Part shown: piece after piece, positions 44,452 through 57,560 of the stretch | Position numbering within the stretch: position 1 is the stretch's first letter | How the letters are laid out: every line of letters begins with the position of its first letter | From: Leptoclinus maculatus | Lineage: Eukaryota > Chordata > Actinopteri > Perciformes > Stichaeidae | DNA: 64,000 bases | Assembly (NCBI GenBank): GCA_032191485.1 | Contig: JAVDOI010000003.1 | Span: 23,679,310 to 23,743,309 of the forward strand | Direction of reading: 5' to 3' | The notes under the pieces: generated by a model | Seen by the model: only the letters and a program-made list of their open reading frames with translations | Database searches by the model: none | What the model was told of the DNA's origin: nothing | Position numbers and translations under genes: made by a program

Positions 44452-46451
44452 GACTTTAAAAGAAAAGGTATCCTTGCCAGTGTACTGACAAAATAAGTTT
44501 CCTGTCCTGCTGCCTTTGCCCCTGTGAGTGTTTGGGTAATGAGATATGCCTTTTGTAGCTGCCAGTGAGAGAAATGGCCCAGCGTAAGGGTGGGGCTAAT
44601 ATGGAAAAGTTCACCCCCACCAATGGGTTTGATTGTTCTTTGAGTTTAATTAAAAGCCATATCTTCAGGTTGCCATGTGACAAAGTCTGTACAGAGTTTG
44701 AAGGGACAAGCGGGTTAACGTTTGACTGGACACGATCCAGTCTGTTGCTTTTGGATTCAGGCTCTTATCAAGACTTATTTTTTCGTGCATTGCTCATTGT
44801 TAACACTCCGATTAACAACTTTGGATGTAAAACTGGAATTGGAGATGAGAAACAACGTTTAAGACAGGATTGTTTAACAAGTATCTGGTTTACAAGCTGT
44901 TCGGAAAATTCACTCTTGAGACCGGTTGAAAAATCATTAATCACAGGACATTTATTCTTGCAAGAAGGAGACAGAGTTGATTGTACTTTCAATGGAGTAC
45001 ACGGACCAAGGCTGCTCAGAGTTCTGACTCTGAGCTTCTGATATTCATACTGAGTAAACAACATGCAATGTGCTGGCACAGGATTGGTTTACAATGAGGT
45101 CTTCGTCACAAAAGGTGACACACACACACACAAAATGGCGTCCATGCCATGTAGTCTGAGAAGAGTGTCTGCAACTTCTGGCACAAAGGTCACTTAGCTC
45201 TGCTTCTATCTCCACACTTCTACAGTTCTTATTATCATTCAAATTCAGGACATTCTGCTCTCTCAGCAGACTAAACATCTGTAGAACCTAATGTCAGAGT
45301 AAGTTCACACACACACATTCACATGAGGACACCAGACTTTGTAAGCACACATATTATAATTAGTCATTTAGATTGTTTGACCCCAACACAAGCTATGTTG
45401 AATAGCACTATCGGTGGTTCAAGGACACAGGGTGTCGTATTGGTACTCACTCATGAAACCTTTGCGAACCCCTGCTTTAGAGTAAGAAGGACATTGTATG
45501 GTTACATTTGCTATTATGAGTGATAACATGATCAGCAGCGTTCTGTATCAAACAAAGGCATTCCAGCAGGACTAATAGGCAGATAATAAATACTTTCATA
45601 ATCTGATATTGTGCTTTTTAGCTGATAGAAAGCCGAATTGGTAACACTGCAAACAACAAAGGTTCGACCTATTGACTCACTTACAGTGATAAGAAAACAG
45701 TGGCGTGATTCATTGTATATTCTGCTCACTCGTGAAGTGTTTCAGTTTGATTGATGCTGGGACTTTCTCTGTGGAGTCTGCATGTTCTCACTTTTGCCTG
45801 TACGCTCCTTTCCCAAAACCCCCACCAACCTCATGGATGTGTTGGCGTGTTGGCCTCGAAAGGACGTCCTCTACACAATTATGCATATTTGATTCTTACA
45901 CCTAAGTGCACCTAATGACTGAGGGATAATGAAGCAAAAGGTAATAAATAAAGGAGAAAAATAAATCCTGACTTTAATGCAATTCAAAAGCACCGCAAAC
46001 AAAAGTGTGCAAAATTTAATTTTCTGCAACAGTTTCAACAAAAACCGATGACGCAATGGAAAGCTTTCAGCAGCAGTTTCCTACAGATATGACAGAAACT
46101 AGGTCAAGGAGTTACCTCATACCTTGACTCTGACCTGAAGTGACCCTGCTCATATGTATCCTTTAACTAGATATTGTAAACCCTGGTAAATGATAAACTG
46201 TACTGGATCAAAAGTACAGCTTACCTCGGATGATTTAACATCACACTATTGGCAAAGATCATCATGAAATAAGTTTTATATGAGGTTTCAACTTTGTTCT
46301 CTGTCACCTTTCCTGCATTATCTTTGGTGCTCCTTTTATCACAAAACCCAGTAAATAAGTTTTACAAATTAACTCTGCTGACATTTTTGTACACAACTTT
46401 TAAAGAGTTTGTCAAGGAAAAGCCAGTCATGCCTTTTATAAAAGTGTGAAA

Positions 46452-46515
46452 AGACAGAGCTGGAGGACTGGAGAAACAGATCTAACATCCCCGTGGCTTT
46501 TAAAGAAAAAGCGTC
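46452..46515 (-). pseudogene. CYP2K exon 1 relic (third copy, 5' fragment only)
   Basis: Reads GMLDLFLQSSSS, the start of CYP2K exon 1, then diverges into unrelated sequence after about 13 codons. The first start codon is ACG instead of ATG (the next ATG survives). It lies right after the end of duplication copy 2, with a little 5' flank. No other P450 exon follows, so it cannot make a P450. Confidence 0.8.
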
Positions 46516-46599
46516 CTGCACTGACAAAACATGGCTCCTTCCAGAGCCTTTAGCTTTGTGGCTGAGTGGGTAAACAGTTTTGAGAATAAGTACCACCAA

Positions 46600-47938
46600 A
46601 AGGGGAGGGACAAACTGTCAAAACCAGTTCCTTTCAGGTCGGTGCTCTATAAAATGTACAGTAGAAATGTATTTGTCAAGTGAGTTGTTGCATAACGTTT
46701 GTGTATTGTTTGTGTGTGTGTGTGTGTGTGACATATGGAAATCATGTGCGATAGGTAGAAGGGCAACAGTCACAGGCCTATTTTTCACATTGCATGTTCA
46801 TATTCATATCTCTTTTTTCTTGCTAAATGGTTCTCATACTCATCTCATTTACTGTCAGCTGCAGCGGCATCATATTTTTAGTGTTTTCTTGTTGTTCATG
46901 TCAACGTAGTCATCTGAACTCTAGCAGTAAGGAGTAGTAGTTGTTGCCGGAGGAATCCAGCAGAGGGAGTGAAGAGCTTTATACATAAAGGGAGAGTTCA
47001 TTTAATCAAAGTACACATGTTCTGAGTTCTCAAGTTCTCCCTTTTCAGGGCGTTTACACAGTGGTTGTAATGTTTAACCATCAGTGAGGATTCCATGTTT
47101 GGCTTCTTGCTGCTGTCTCAGTTGAATGATGAGAACAGTGTTTGATTGTGACAAACACAGAGAATGAGGACCCAGAACTCAATCTGGCTCACTTTGAGAG
47201 CAGAATGAAGAGACTAGATCTATGAAGGGTTTTGTGCTCTTATCAACGGGTTTCTGTTCTTGTTCTAGCAGTGGTGGAACATTCAGGCTACTCAACAACT
47301 GTACCCCAGTACACGTTTAAGTTATGTATACTATACCTGAGTATTTACATTTTAATGTATACATATGATGTATTATTAAGTAGTATATAGCCTAATTATT
47401 AAGTATATAAATAGATTAAATCAGCTCCACCGTAACCTGCTGCAACATTAAAGTGATGAACACATTAATGATTTAATAATTACAATCCAATGACATGCTT
47501 ACTATAAATATATTATTCGAAATAAGCCGTTGTACTTTAGTACTTTAACTATACTTTGATACAAATACTTTTGTACCTTTACTTTAAGTTACATTTTGAA
47601 TGCAGGAGTTTTTCTTGTAACAGTTTTTTTTAACACTTCGCCCTAGTAAATAGCTTAATCAATTAACAGACAATGTTGATATTATAAATGTCAGTGGCAC
47701 GGCCACCCTACTCACTGTACCTTCATGTTTAAAATAAAAACATGAATATATGAACCTGTGTATTATTTGAATAGCTTAGTATTGAATGCACAATAAAGAG
47801 GTATGTTTATACATGGCACTAGGCCCACTTTAATATGAAAACACAATTTTATACAATATATATCGTCGGGGGTCCCTGCTCCATCTCTCTATCAGTTTGG
47901 GGGTCCTTGGCCTAAAAAACATTGAAGACCCCTGACCT

Positions 47939-47940
<2 letters not shown>
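46600..47940. other. Intergenic, no gene seen
   Basis: An A/T-rich stretch with a short TG run near 46713-46731. No exon or family motif was recognised. Confidence 0.5.

Positions 47941-47941
<1 letters not shown>

Positions 47942-48012
<71 letters not shown>
47942..48012. repeat. (AC)n microsatellite
   Basis: A pure AC run of about 71 bases in intergenic DNA; the following CCTGGTAAATGATAAACT resembles the CYP2K 5' flank at 38881. Confidence 0.9.
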
Positions 48013-48014
<2 letters not shown>

Positions 48015-48399
48015 GGTAAATGATAAACTTTATAGGACTAAATTCTTATCTTGAATAACTTAGCATTACACACATTGGTGGCAAAGATCATTGTGATAAA
48101 GGTTTTATATACAGTTTCAACTTTGTTCTCTGTCACCTTTTATCCTGCATTATATCTTATATCTTATATAAATGTATATGTTTTGTGTAAAAAAAAAGAT
48201 AATTCAACCATGAGTGGTTCAAAAGGAAACCTTGGTTAACTGCTAGCATGTATAAACAACAGCCCTGTTCTGCTTTCCATGTCTTCTTTTCGGAGGGATC
48301 CAGGGGCCCGCCCAGTGATATTGCTGCTGAACAAACGTAGGAACGGGTTTGATCCCTATATGCTGTTAATGGTAAAACGGAGGTTGCCACCAAGGGTTC

Positions 48400-48775
48400 A
48401 ACTTTGGAACAATTCTTTTCAGTTTTTTATAAATGATTGGACATTGATGCCAAAAAAACACTTCTATGCTGATGACACTGTCATTTATACACATGCTCTA
48501 GGACAGGCGGTGGAAGCGCTTCAGACTGCATTTCAGTTATTACAAACTGCTCTCCTGAATTTAACATTGATTTTAAATAATCAGTAAACAAAGTTGATGG
48601 TATTCTCAATAGCTTGCTAACAGGCGGTTGATGATTGTAGCATTGTCATGTCTGATTGTAAATTAATTGAAATCTTGCCCTCGTACAAGTACTTGGGTAT
48701 GGATGACAAGCTGACATTGCTAAGTTAGTAAAGCTCAAAGTGAGTGCTTCTTTTTTTTAAAGCAATCTTGCTTTA
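48400..48775 (+). mobile_element. Degraded LINE reverse transcriptase fragment
   Basis: One frame contains FINDW, FYADDTVIYT and EALQTAFQLLQTALLNL, the palm region of a non-LTR reverse transcriptase with its YADD catalytic box. After a stop at 48588 another frame continues with LPSYKYLG and DDKLT. Frameshifts and missing ends make it a dead fragment; I cannot decide the clade. Confidence 0.85.
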
Positions 48776-49121
48776 CTAGTAATGCAACGAAAAACTGGAA
48801 GTGGAAGCAATATTCTCTCACCCAGGAGACCACTGTTCGTGTCCCGTGTAAAACCAGACGTCAATGTTCACTTATTTGTCACGTAACTTCTGTACTTAGA
48901 GGGACAGCGTGTATCATTCTGGGGGATCTATTAGCAGAAATACAGTGAAGTGTTTTCATCATTTTAAAATGACTATAAACTAAGAACCATTATATTTTCT
49001 TTAGCTTAGAATGAGCGCTTTATATCTATACAGGGAGCGGGTCCTCTTCACACGGTCTCATCCAGCATTCGTATCTTGTTATTTACTGAATGTGTGGTGC
49101 TGTTCCTCCCTGGCTCCTCAG

Positions 49122-49235
49122 GTGCGGGTTGAAAATGATGCAGATGAAGGTGATGCTGTGACCTACAGCACTGTGAAATCTTCCTCCTCTTCTCCCAGCG
49201 ACCTCTACGCCACCTTCAACAAACCAACCAAATAA
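49122..49235 (+). pseudogene. Orphan ITIM tail exon of an Ig receptor
   Basis: It has an acceptor (CCTCAG, 49116-49121), then VRVENDADEGDAVTYSTVK, DLYATFNKPTK and TAA. This is the homologue of the last exon of receptors D and E, with VTYSTV (ITIM) and DLYATF. No signal, Ig or TM exon is found in the 12 kb upstream, which is CYP2K and LINE sequence. It is either the remnant of a receptor whose 5' part was lost when CYP2K DNA moved in, or a spare terminal exon spliced to receptor B upstream, which already has a terminal exon. Confidence 0.7.
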
Positions 49236-50920
49236 GACAAAGAACGGTGACTATTGTAATCTTCACCTGTCAGCCTAATCAACAATGGACAGATCTCTAA
49301 AGCTTGACCAACCAAAGATGAGCCCAAAGATCATGGTTTGGGTTCGATTCACACAGAATCAAAAATAAATGTTTAAAGGGAAGTTTGGATCTCATTTAGA
49401 AACCAACAGATATATAACTCTACAGATGTGGAAGGACATGTCTTTATCATCATGTCGAGGATGTATTGTTGTAAAACGCTCTTTGTCCAGAAGGGGGGGT
49501 GGTAGGTTAAGGTTTTATTTGATGAACTTGTTGTCAGGCTTTAGTTGTGCTCAGTGATGAATGTGTGTTCTCAGATGTCTCTGTATGTCCTGTTCAGTGC
49601 TAAAAAGCAAACTGAGAGGAGGGGACTGGATAGGTTATGTCGAGCTTTACAGTTTAATTAAACTGTTGTTTTAGCCGTTCATTTAATACATCTACCCCCT
49701 CTAAACTCTACCTGGGTATGTAATTACTGCACAATGTCCTGGTTCTGCCTTAAAAAAACGTACGTCTGTGTTCGTCTCCATCCTACATCCTCACTCCGGT
49801 TTCACCGGAGTTCTGTCCGGTCACTGTGGAGTCTTACCTCCGACTTTCTGACACTGCTCATTAAATAATTAAAAACAAGAGTTTACAGCTATGCAAGCAG
49901 CTCTGTGCAGCTGTACTTAGCATGCTAACATTAGCTCATTAGCACGAAGCACAAGTGAGGCTGATTGAAACGTCCTTAGTTTAGCAGGTATTTAGTTATA
50001 AACCGAAGTGTTGGACAAATAACAACGTTGACCTGATAACGACACTAAATGTAAAGTTAAGGGATCACCGAAGGCAACACGAGTTATCTGGAGGAGGACA
50101 TGAATGTGTTCATTTGACAATCCTTCCAATAGTTGAGACATTTCACTCAAAACCACAAGTTTGGACCTCATGGTGGCACTAGAGGAAAACACCAGATCCC
50201 CAATTGTGATGCTTTATTTGTGTCCCAGTGTCTAACAACAGCTAAACATATCAAAGTTCAGTAACAATCCTGTTGACCATAATTCAAGCAACATTCTCAG
50301 AAGTCTACTCTGTGCGATGATTCTCACTGTATTGTATTTAAATACATAACTTTCAAACAGTTAAATACGTGAAGCGACTCCAAGAGAAGTCGTCCTCCAC
50401 TTCAGCACCACGGACAGCGGCAGGTGACTTTAATGTTCTTTGCTGTCTAACTATTCTTTCTTAAGTTCTACATCACCGAGTGATTCAGGATGCAGAATGT
50501 AACGCTGTCCGTACGCGTTCTCACTGCTGTTACTGTCCAGCAAAGACGTAACCTGTTTATTTGTGTGGCCCAGGTTGTTTCTGGGTGAAATTCTTTGCAC
50601 ATTCCCAATTTGGTTTGAATCTAATTTGCAAGATAGAGAATACGTTGTGTCCGTTGGTAATCAAAAAAACACCGAACGATGTCTTTCTAAACTTGCTCAC
50701 TAGCTATGTTTTTGCAAAACAGCTAAACATCTTACTATAAATATTCAGAAGTCCCAAATTCCATCCAGTTAAACCAAAAATGAGCCTGATTACAAATACA
50801 AATACTGCAAATTAGCCTCCTGCCAGTTCTACGAGAGAAGTTGTCTCTTATCGAACGACAGAGCAACATGGAGCTCGACTTCAATCTCCACATTCAACCA
50901 CATCTGTGTTTGTGGGCTGT
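49236..50920. other. Intergenic, no gene seen
   Basis: The first 400 bases resemble the 3' UTRs of receptors D and E (CTTTNTGTCCAGAAGGGGG motif near 49480, also at 56628 and 61900), extending the orphan-exon homology. Beyond that nothing was recognised. Confidence 0.5.
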
Positions 50921-50929
50921 TTAGGTTTC

Positions 50930-51340
50930 TAAGAGGCCTTCAGAGGGATGAAAAGCTGATCCGTCTGCATGAATGTAAGAAGAGATTCCACGTCACGATA
51001 AGGAAGTGCCGCTTCACTAATAAGAGGAAGTAAACGCTGCGTCTCTCTTAAAGAAACACTCGGTCAGAAGCTTTGACGGTTGAAGGTGTGAGAACAAGAG
51101 ACAGAGACAGAGAGACACGATGGTTGAAGTCAGATGGATTCAAATGACTTCATTTGTGCTGCTGCTGCTGCTTCAGTTCACAGGTCAGAATATAAAACAC
51201 ATACATGACTAAAAGAAACGTTCCTGAAAGTATTTCAGTAACTTGATTTAAGTGAAACAGACAAGTTTGTTGAACTTAGTGTGTCGAGTGGATTCTTGTA
51301 GAAATGACATTTGATGTTGTTTTATCAGCCGTCACCATGT
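50930..51340 (+). pseudogene. Duplicate promoter plus signal-peptide exon (51120-51183)
   Basis: Nearly identical to 52225-52625, including ACGATAAGGAAGTGCCGCTTC, the AAAGAAACACTCGGTCAGAAG stretch and the signal exon at 51120-51183 (MVEVRWIQMTSFVLLLLLQF). The donor is intact. No Ig exon lies between it and the second signal exon, so it is either an alternative first exon of receptor D encoding the same peptide or the remnant of a deleted receptor. Confidence 0.75.
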
Positions 51341-51382
51341 TGAGAGCCGTGTGGATACAATCCTTCAGTCCTAAATAGGAGG

Positions 51383-51750
51383 TTCTGGTGAACCTGCATG
51401 ATGTCATCTGGTTTCACCAGAATCCGACCCGGTGGCTCCGATGACATCATTAAGAATAACTCTATAGATGGTATGATGGTCTCTTTACTGATAGAGGATC
51501 AGGACTAAACTGAGACTGGTTCATATAGAGGATCAGGACTAAACTGAGACTGGTTCATATAGAGGATCAGGACTACACTGAGACTGGTTCATATAGAGGA
51601 TCAGGACTAAACTGAGACTGGTTCATATAGAGGATCAGGACTACACTGAGACTGGTTCATATAGAGGATCAGGACTACACTGAGACTGGTTCATATAGAG
51701 GATCAGGACTACACTGAGACTGATTAATAACTAGTTCCTCACAGTACTTT
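51383..51750 (-). repeat. Dispersed repeat with a different internal minisatellite (copy 2)
   Basis: The reverse complement matches 8005-8205. Here a unit of about 34 bases (GAGGATCAGGACTA and GAGACTGGTTCATATA) is expanded to seven copies between 51490 and 51725, while the copy at 8 kb has a single such unit and expanded another part. Confidence 0.8.
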
Positions 51751-52426
51751 AAATAAATAAGATCATATATTGTGAGAACAAACATGCTGGACTCTTATGT
51801 TTATCTGGTCCTCACTAGAGGGTCAAACCTCCAGAACTCTGCTGCTGTTGTTTCACACATTCTCACCAGAACACTTCCTCTTCAGTTCTAAGAACATATC
51901 AACACGCTGCAATGAGGAACAAACTCGTTCTCAAAGCACTAACACGTCATCATTATGAACCAGTATGAGCATATTGCACCATGGGCTTCATATTCTGGTG
52001 GGCGTAGAGTTTGACTAACTTATGTGTTTATGAGTGGTGACAAACGTCATCATGGTTTGTTTACTCTGCTGTATTTTAAGGTCATAGTTGCACATTTACA
52101 TTTAAACTGAACTCCCTCAGAACTCATCCTCGTCTTTCAGGACATCTTACATCATTGCCACAAAATCAAGTCAAACATCAAAACACCACAATAGAAAGGA
52201 AGTGTGAGCTGTTTAGATATCTTTATTGATATCTATATTATTATCTACAGGACATTAAGAAAGATGAAAAGATCTGTCTGCATGAATGTAAGAAAAGATT
52301 CCACGTCACGATAAGGAAGTGCCGCTTCACTAATAAGAGGAAGTAAACGCTGCGTCTCTCTTAAAGAAACACTCGGTCAGAAGCTTTGACAGTTGAAGGT
52401 GTGAGAACAAGAGACAGAGAGACACG

Positions 52427-55400
52427 ATGGTTGAAGTCAGATGGATTCAAATGACTTCATTTGTGCTGCTGCTGCTGCTTCAGTTCACAGGTCAGAATAT
52501 AAAACACATACATGACTAAAAGAAACGTTCCTGAAAGTATTTCAGTAACTTGATTTAAGTGAAACAGACAAGTTTGTTGAACTTAGTGTGTCGAGTGGAT
52601 TCTTGTAGAAAGACATTTGATATTGTTTGTTATTAATATCATCATCACATGTAACTGTAAACTAAAAAGCTATATTCTTATCACACTTTTCACATTTTTT
52701 ATATTTTTCTCTCGTCTTCAACAGCAGTAACTGGACACACCCTCCTCTCCCTCATCACCAGAGCTGGAGATGACGTCACTTTGTCTTGTAACAATCAGAT
52801 CAAACATCAGGATAAATGTATCGATACTACTTGGCTTTACAGTCGTCCTAGAGAATCAGTAGTAGAGCTGATTACTCTTGGGGTGATTAAAGATAAATCC
52901 AACAGACTGGGTTTGACAGCAGACTGTTCTCTGGTTATAACAAATGTAACAACTACAGATGTTGGTCGTTACACCTGCAGACAGTATAACAAAGCAGGAC
53001 AACAACAAGGTGAAGATGCTTCGGTTGTTCTGTCTGTTATTGACAGTGAGTATTTACATCTTAATGCTTTCAACTCAAACTGTCAATACACTAAAACATT
53101 ACAATAATTCAGATTACTGTGATGAAGTTAATGTTACTCTTGTTGTCTTTCTCTCATTATGAACTTCTTCACCAGTGGTGGAACAGAATACCGAGGGTAC
53201 GGTCCACTTGGTCTGCTCTGTGTTGAGAATCACTGACTGTGAACACACAGTAGAGTGGCTGTATGAGGGGAATGAGAATGATGTGAATGATGTGGAGATA
53301 TCACAGTATAACTGTATAGCCACTGTGACAATTAAAGCTCCTCATCTTCATCAGAAGTCAAAGTATTACGAGCTACTGAAGTGTAGCGTGACAGACAAAC
53401 AGAGTGGAAACACGCTGCTGTGTAAAGTCTGCACCATGTTCTCATGTGAGAAAACAGGTACGTTTTCTTCTAAGTTTTAAGATTACATAATTATTTTCTC
53501 ATTTAGTCTCAGATGGTAAACATGGAGGTATTTTATCACCATTTCTTGTGTTTTGCTTTTTCTAATCTTATTCAACAAAATCAAAAGGAATCACATCAGT
53601 GAAGAGAAACAATCCAAACAAACCACCGTCTGCAGACGACGACACTCCACACAAACCAGGTAGTGACTGCACATCTTACGTCTCTCTCTCTTTATGAAGC
53701 CTAGAGTATGAATGTCAGACCGACACTCTTATCCAAATATCTGAGTCTCAAGCCTCGCTGCTGGTAGTTTTTAATCTCTATTGAATTTTGGTGTTGCAAA
53801 TATAATAAAAGAAAACACGTTTTAAAAGGGTTTCATAAGAGGTTGATGAATATTGTCAAAGTAGTGGTAATACTCACATCATTAAAAACTGATTGCATGC
53901 ATTTTGATTATTTATTTAGTTAAAGTTACCGTATTGAAATAGATGCAAAGTAAGATTCAGTAAATGTAAACAGTGTCTTATACACGCAGATATGTACCGA
54001 CAGAAACTGATTTACTTCACAAAGAATGTTTCAAAACGCAGCAACAATGTTGTTAATGTTTCTATTCTCCCTGCAGGATGGTGGGTGTGGCTCATCATTG
54101 GGTCTGTGGGTTTAGTAGCTCTCTTGATAATCACTGTGGCAGTCATCAGATGGAAGAGAACCAAAGGTGAGGAATTGTTTAAATTGTTATGCGTTATGTT
54201 GACAGACTGGGATATTTTTCTTCTTCATTTCTTTATGGAAGCTAAAGTCGACTCTCCTTCATCTTTTCAGGGAACCGAACACAGACGGATGAAAGCATTG
54301 TGAGTTAAGACCATATGGACCCTAGCCCTATTTTGAGGCTTCTGCTCGAAAATACTTTACCCATACTCAAAGGGGCTTTTCTCTCTAAATACAAGGTCTA
54401 TTTGAATAATTTCAATGTATTAATAACACTAAGACTGGTGGGCTTTGCTGAGATGCGTAAATATTGTGTATATGTTACTAGGTTAATAGCAAATGAAGAT
54501 GGCACGCAGCTCCAATTGAAAATTGTCAGGTTCGCCTGGTGAAAAAGCACTTTTATTGATAATACTATATTAAATGAGGCCCTGTCTAGCCTAAAAACCA
54601 TCCACAATCATAGCAAAACAGGACAGTAGTCTCACAAAAAAGAATTAGAGTTGATAAAGTGAAGCAGACTAGAGCTAGAGAGCTTTCTGTACGAGAGGTC
54701 ACGAGAGGTCGTCATTTGGGAATCAGCTGCTCCAGCTGTTCCATTGTACTTTTATATACTATATAACTATATATTTAACTTTTTGTATCACTATACATGT
54801 TCAATCTATCACATACAGCAGTTTGGAAACAGTTGAAAAAGACAGGAAATAGATAGTAGCATTGTATTTTAGCCGGGAAAACGGAATATTGGACACTTTT
54901 GTTCATGATTCATCTCAAAGTGAGGGGCATTCATGGATTTTTCTACGGGGTGTGTGGCTTGGTTTTGTGTGCTTGTTGGCTTGTATCTTTTTAATGGTTT
55001 CACGGAGAGTAATTCTGACGATATCGGCGGAATCCATGTCGATTGCTAATGCTGTTTGATATCACCTTTGTCTGTGTTAGCTTCTAGCTTCGTGGTCAGA
55101 GCTTTTTTCGGAGTGCATAGCTCACCGAGTCATGGCGAAAAATATATGATATTGTGGTAGCTCTTCTTGTAGGTTGTATTAGATCGTGTTTAATTGTGTT
55201 TTCAGTGTGTAAAATTGCTTTCTACGGGAAACTGTAACTAGACTGTATTTACTGTAACTGTATTTTTGCAGGGACTGAGCGTAAACCATGCCGTGACTCC
55301 GCCTGTTCCAGAAACCAGTCAGGACATGGTGAGATCACACACTATATGTACAGTTACACCCACCACTGGTAGATATGTGTTCTCTAACATGTAGCAGTAA

Positions 55401-56278
55401 CACACTTACAAGAGTCTAACTTCCCTCTGCCACACAGAAAAAGAGAAGTCAAGTGATGCAACTTAACTAAAATACTTATGTTAATGAGCAGCCATGACGG
55501 TGTCTTCTCTGTGCAGGCTGATCCTGAAGAAGGTGTTTCCTACGCCTCCGTCAGCTACACCAAGAAGACCAACAGTGAAGCCCAGGTGAGCTCTCTGATT
55601 GGTCGTACCGGTGTTGGAAGTCAATGAGGAAACAAGAATGTTCCGCCACGTGAGGCTGCAAAGTGTCGTTTTGAGCCAATTGCGTAACCCACCATGCTAA
55701 CCACACCCATGATGCTAACATGCTCACAATGACAATGCTAACATGCTGATGCAAAGCAGGTGTAGTTCTGGACAGACACAGACACTCACTCACTCACACA
55801 CTCACGGCTGCACACACACACACACGATCACATGATCCTCCTGGTGGAGATTAGAAGCATTAAACACAAAGAGCTGAGGCTGATGGGAAGTATTTAAATT
55901 GACCTTTTTGTTTACCAGATAAAAAGTTAAAGGAACATTGTCACAAATCTTCCTGAAAGGGATGTTTGTCTTTGATACCTTTAAAGTCAACCCTCATGGT
56001 GGCTTTAAGGGATCACTAAAGTCCTTCGTGTACGTTTTGCTGTATTTCAATGGTGTTTGATTACAATGTGTTGAATTGAGTCGCGTCATGTCGTGTTGAG
56101 TCCTTCATGTGCTCGTGTCCCTCTCCTTTCCCAGGTCCGGGTTAAAGATGATGATGACGATGATGATGGGGATGCGGTGACCTACTGCACTGTGAAAGCT
56201 CCGCCTTCTTCTTCTTCTGCTGGAGCCTCCGCTGATCTCAGCGACCTCTACGCGACCGTCAACAAACCAAATAAATAA
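52427..56278 (+). CDS. Ig receptor D: signal, two Ig domains, TM, multi-ITIM tail
   Basis: A predicted inhibitory type I receptor, 375 aa. Exons: 52427-52490 (signal), 52725-53045 (V), 53176-53457 (second Ig), 53588-53659 (Pro/Asp stalk), 54077-54166 (TM), 54271-54299, 55272-55328, 55517-55585, 56135-56278; phases agree. V: TLSC, DTTWLYS, DCSLVI and GRYTCRQY; domain 2: LVCSV, CEHTVEWLY, NCIATVTI and LLKCSV. TM: WVWLIIGSVGLVALLIITVAV then RWKR. Tail: VSYASV and VTYCTV (ITIM form) and DLYATV, with a run of seven Asp before the second. The V domain keeps the family's extra Cys pair; domain 2 has further Cys near its end (CKVC, SC). Intron 6 holds the dispersed repeat 54331-54832. A second identical first exon lies 1.3 kb upstream, so transcripts may start at either. 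Confidence 0.8.
54331..54832 (+). repeat. Dispersed repeat (pair with 22417-22912), copy 2
   Basis: The same orientation and about the same length as the first copy. It lies in receptor D intron 6 and has no conserved frame. Confidence 0.75.
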
Positions 56279-57060
56279 GAGACCACGGTGCAGCCACAGC
56301 TCATATCATTACGTTGATAATTCATCTATAAACCAAGTCACTTTTTGTTCCGTACGCCGTTCAACAGAGTTCACTCAGACTGTGATGCTGGTATGTATTC
56401 AGCCATTTAGCAAAATTGGAGAGCATTTGATATTTATTGATACTTTTGTGTAAATAACCAGAATGTTATTATAGAAACATGGAGGAACGCTCAGCTACAT
56501 CTTGTTGACATTTCTAATGTCATGATTTTAAAATATAGTTTTGCATTTCAGTTCTCAGGTGAGCATGTGACCATGTAATTATTTGTTCTGATCATTTTCA
56601 GGATTTATTGCTGTAAAAAAGCCTTTCTGTCCAGATGGGGGTGTAGTAGGTTAACTGGTAGCACGATGTGCAACATTCATATGTCTGGTTTATTAAATAT
56701 ATGATGAAATGACTGTCTTTGTTTGTGTTTTGCGCTGTTTTGCATGTTTTTTCTCATCAAGTTTTGTACAAAATAAACATTTAATTCATGAACAATACAA
56801 TGTGTCAGTGTTGATAGTTAAAGATTGATCAGATTTTCTTTTATATCACCTGTAATTGTTTCATATGGAATACGTTTAGTTTGCTTGGAGCTGAACAAAA
56901 AAGACACGGACAGGAAGTGGGTTGTGACATTTGTGAGATGCGTATCAAAGGTTTGATCTGTATTCACATTATTGGTTGCTTTTTGTAAACACAGCATTTA
57001 GACTTCGTCATCATTACTGAGAACAGAGCTGTGACTCAGAAGGATAAATATAAATGATAG
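56279..57060. other. Receptor D 3' UTR and spacer
   Basis: AATAAA near 56773 is a likely polyadenylation signal for receptor D. Nothing else was recognised. Confidence 0.5.
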
Positions 57061-57077
57061 CTTCACCACATCTACAC

Positions 57078-57466
<389 letters not shown>

Positions 57467-57523
57467 GAGCGGGAAGGTGCCGGATTTCCAATGAATGCAG
57501 CCGGAGGCACGAGACTGACAGGA

Positions 57524-57560
<37 letters not shown>

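Larger units (their letters stand above)
40972..46437. repeat. Segmental duplication, copy 2 (CYP2K gene b and 5' flank)
   Basis: Partner of 33671-39136. The offset is exactly 7301 bases from exon 9 to exon 6, then changes where an insertion entered intron 5. The homology ends at GCCAGTCATGCCTTTT on both sides. Confidence 0.85.

Noticed and set aside
48279..48587. A possible intact gene with a YADDT motif
   Set aside because: It is a broken reverse transcriptase fragment with no endonuclease and no ends; it was annotated as a LINE relic.
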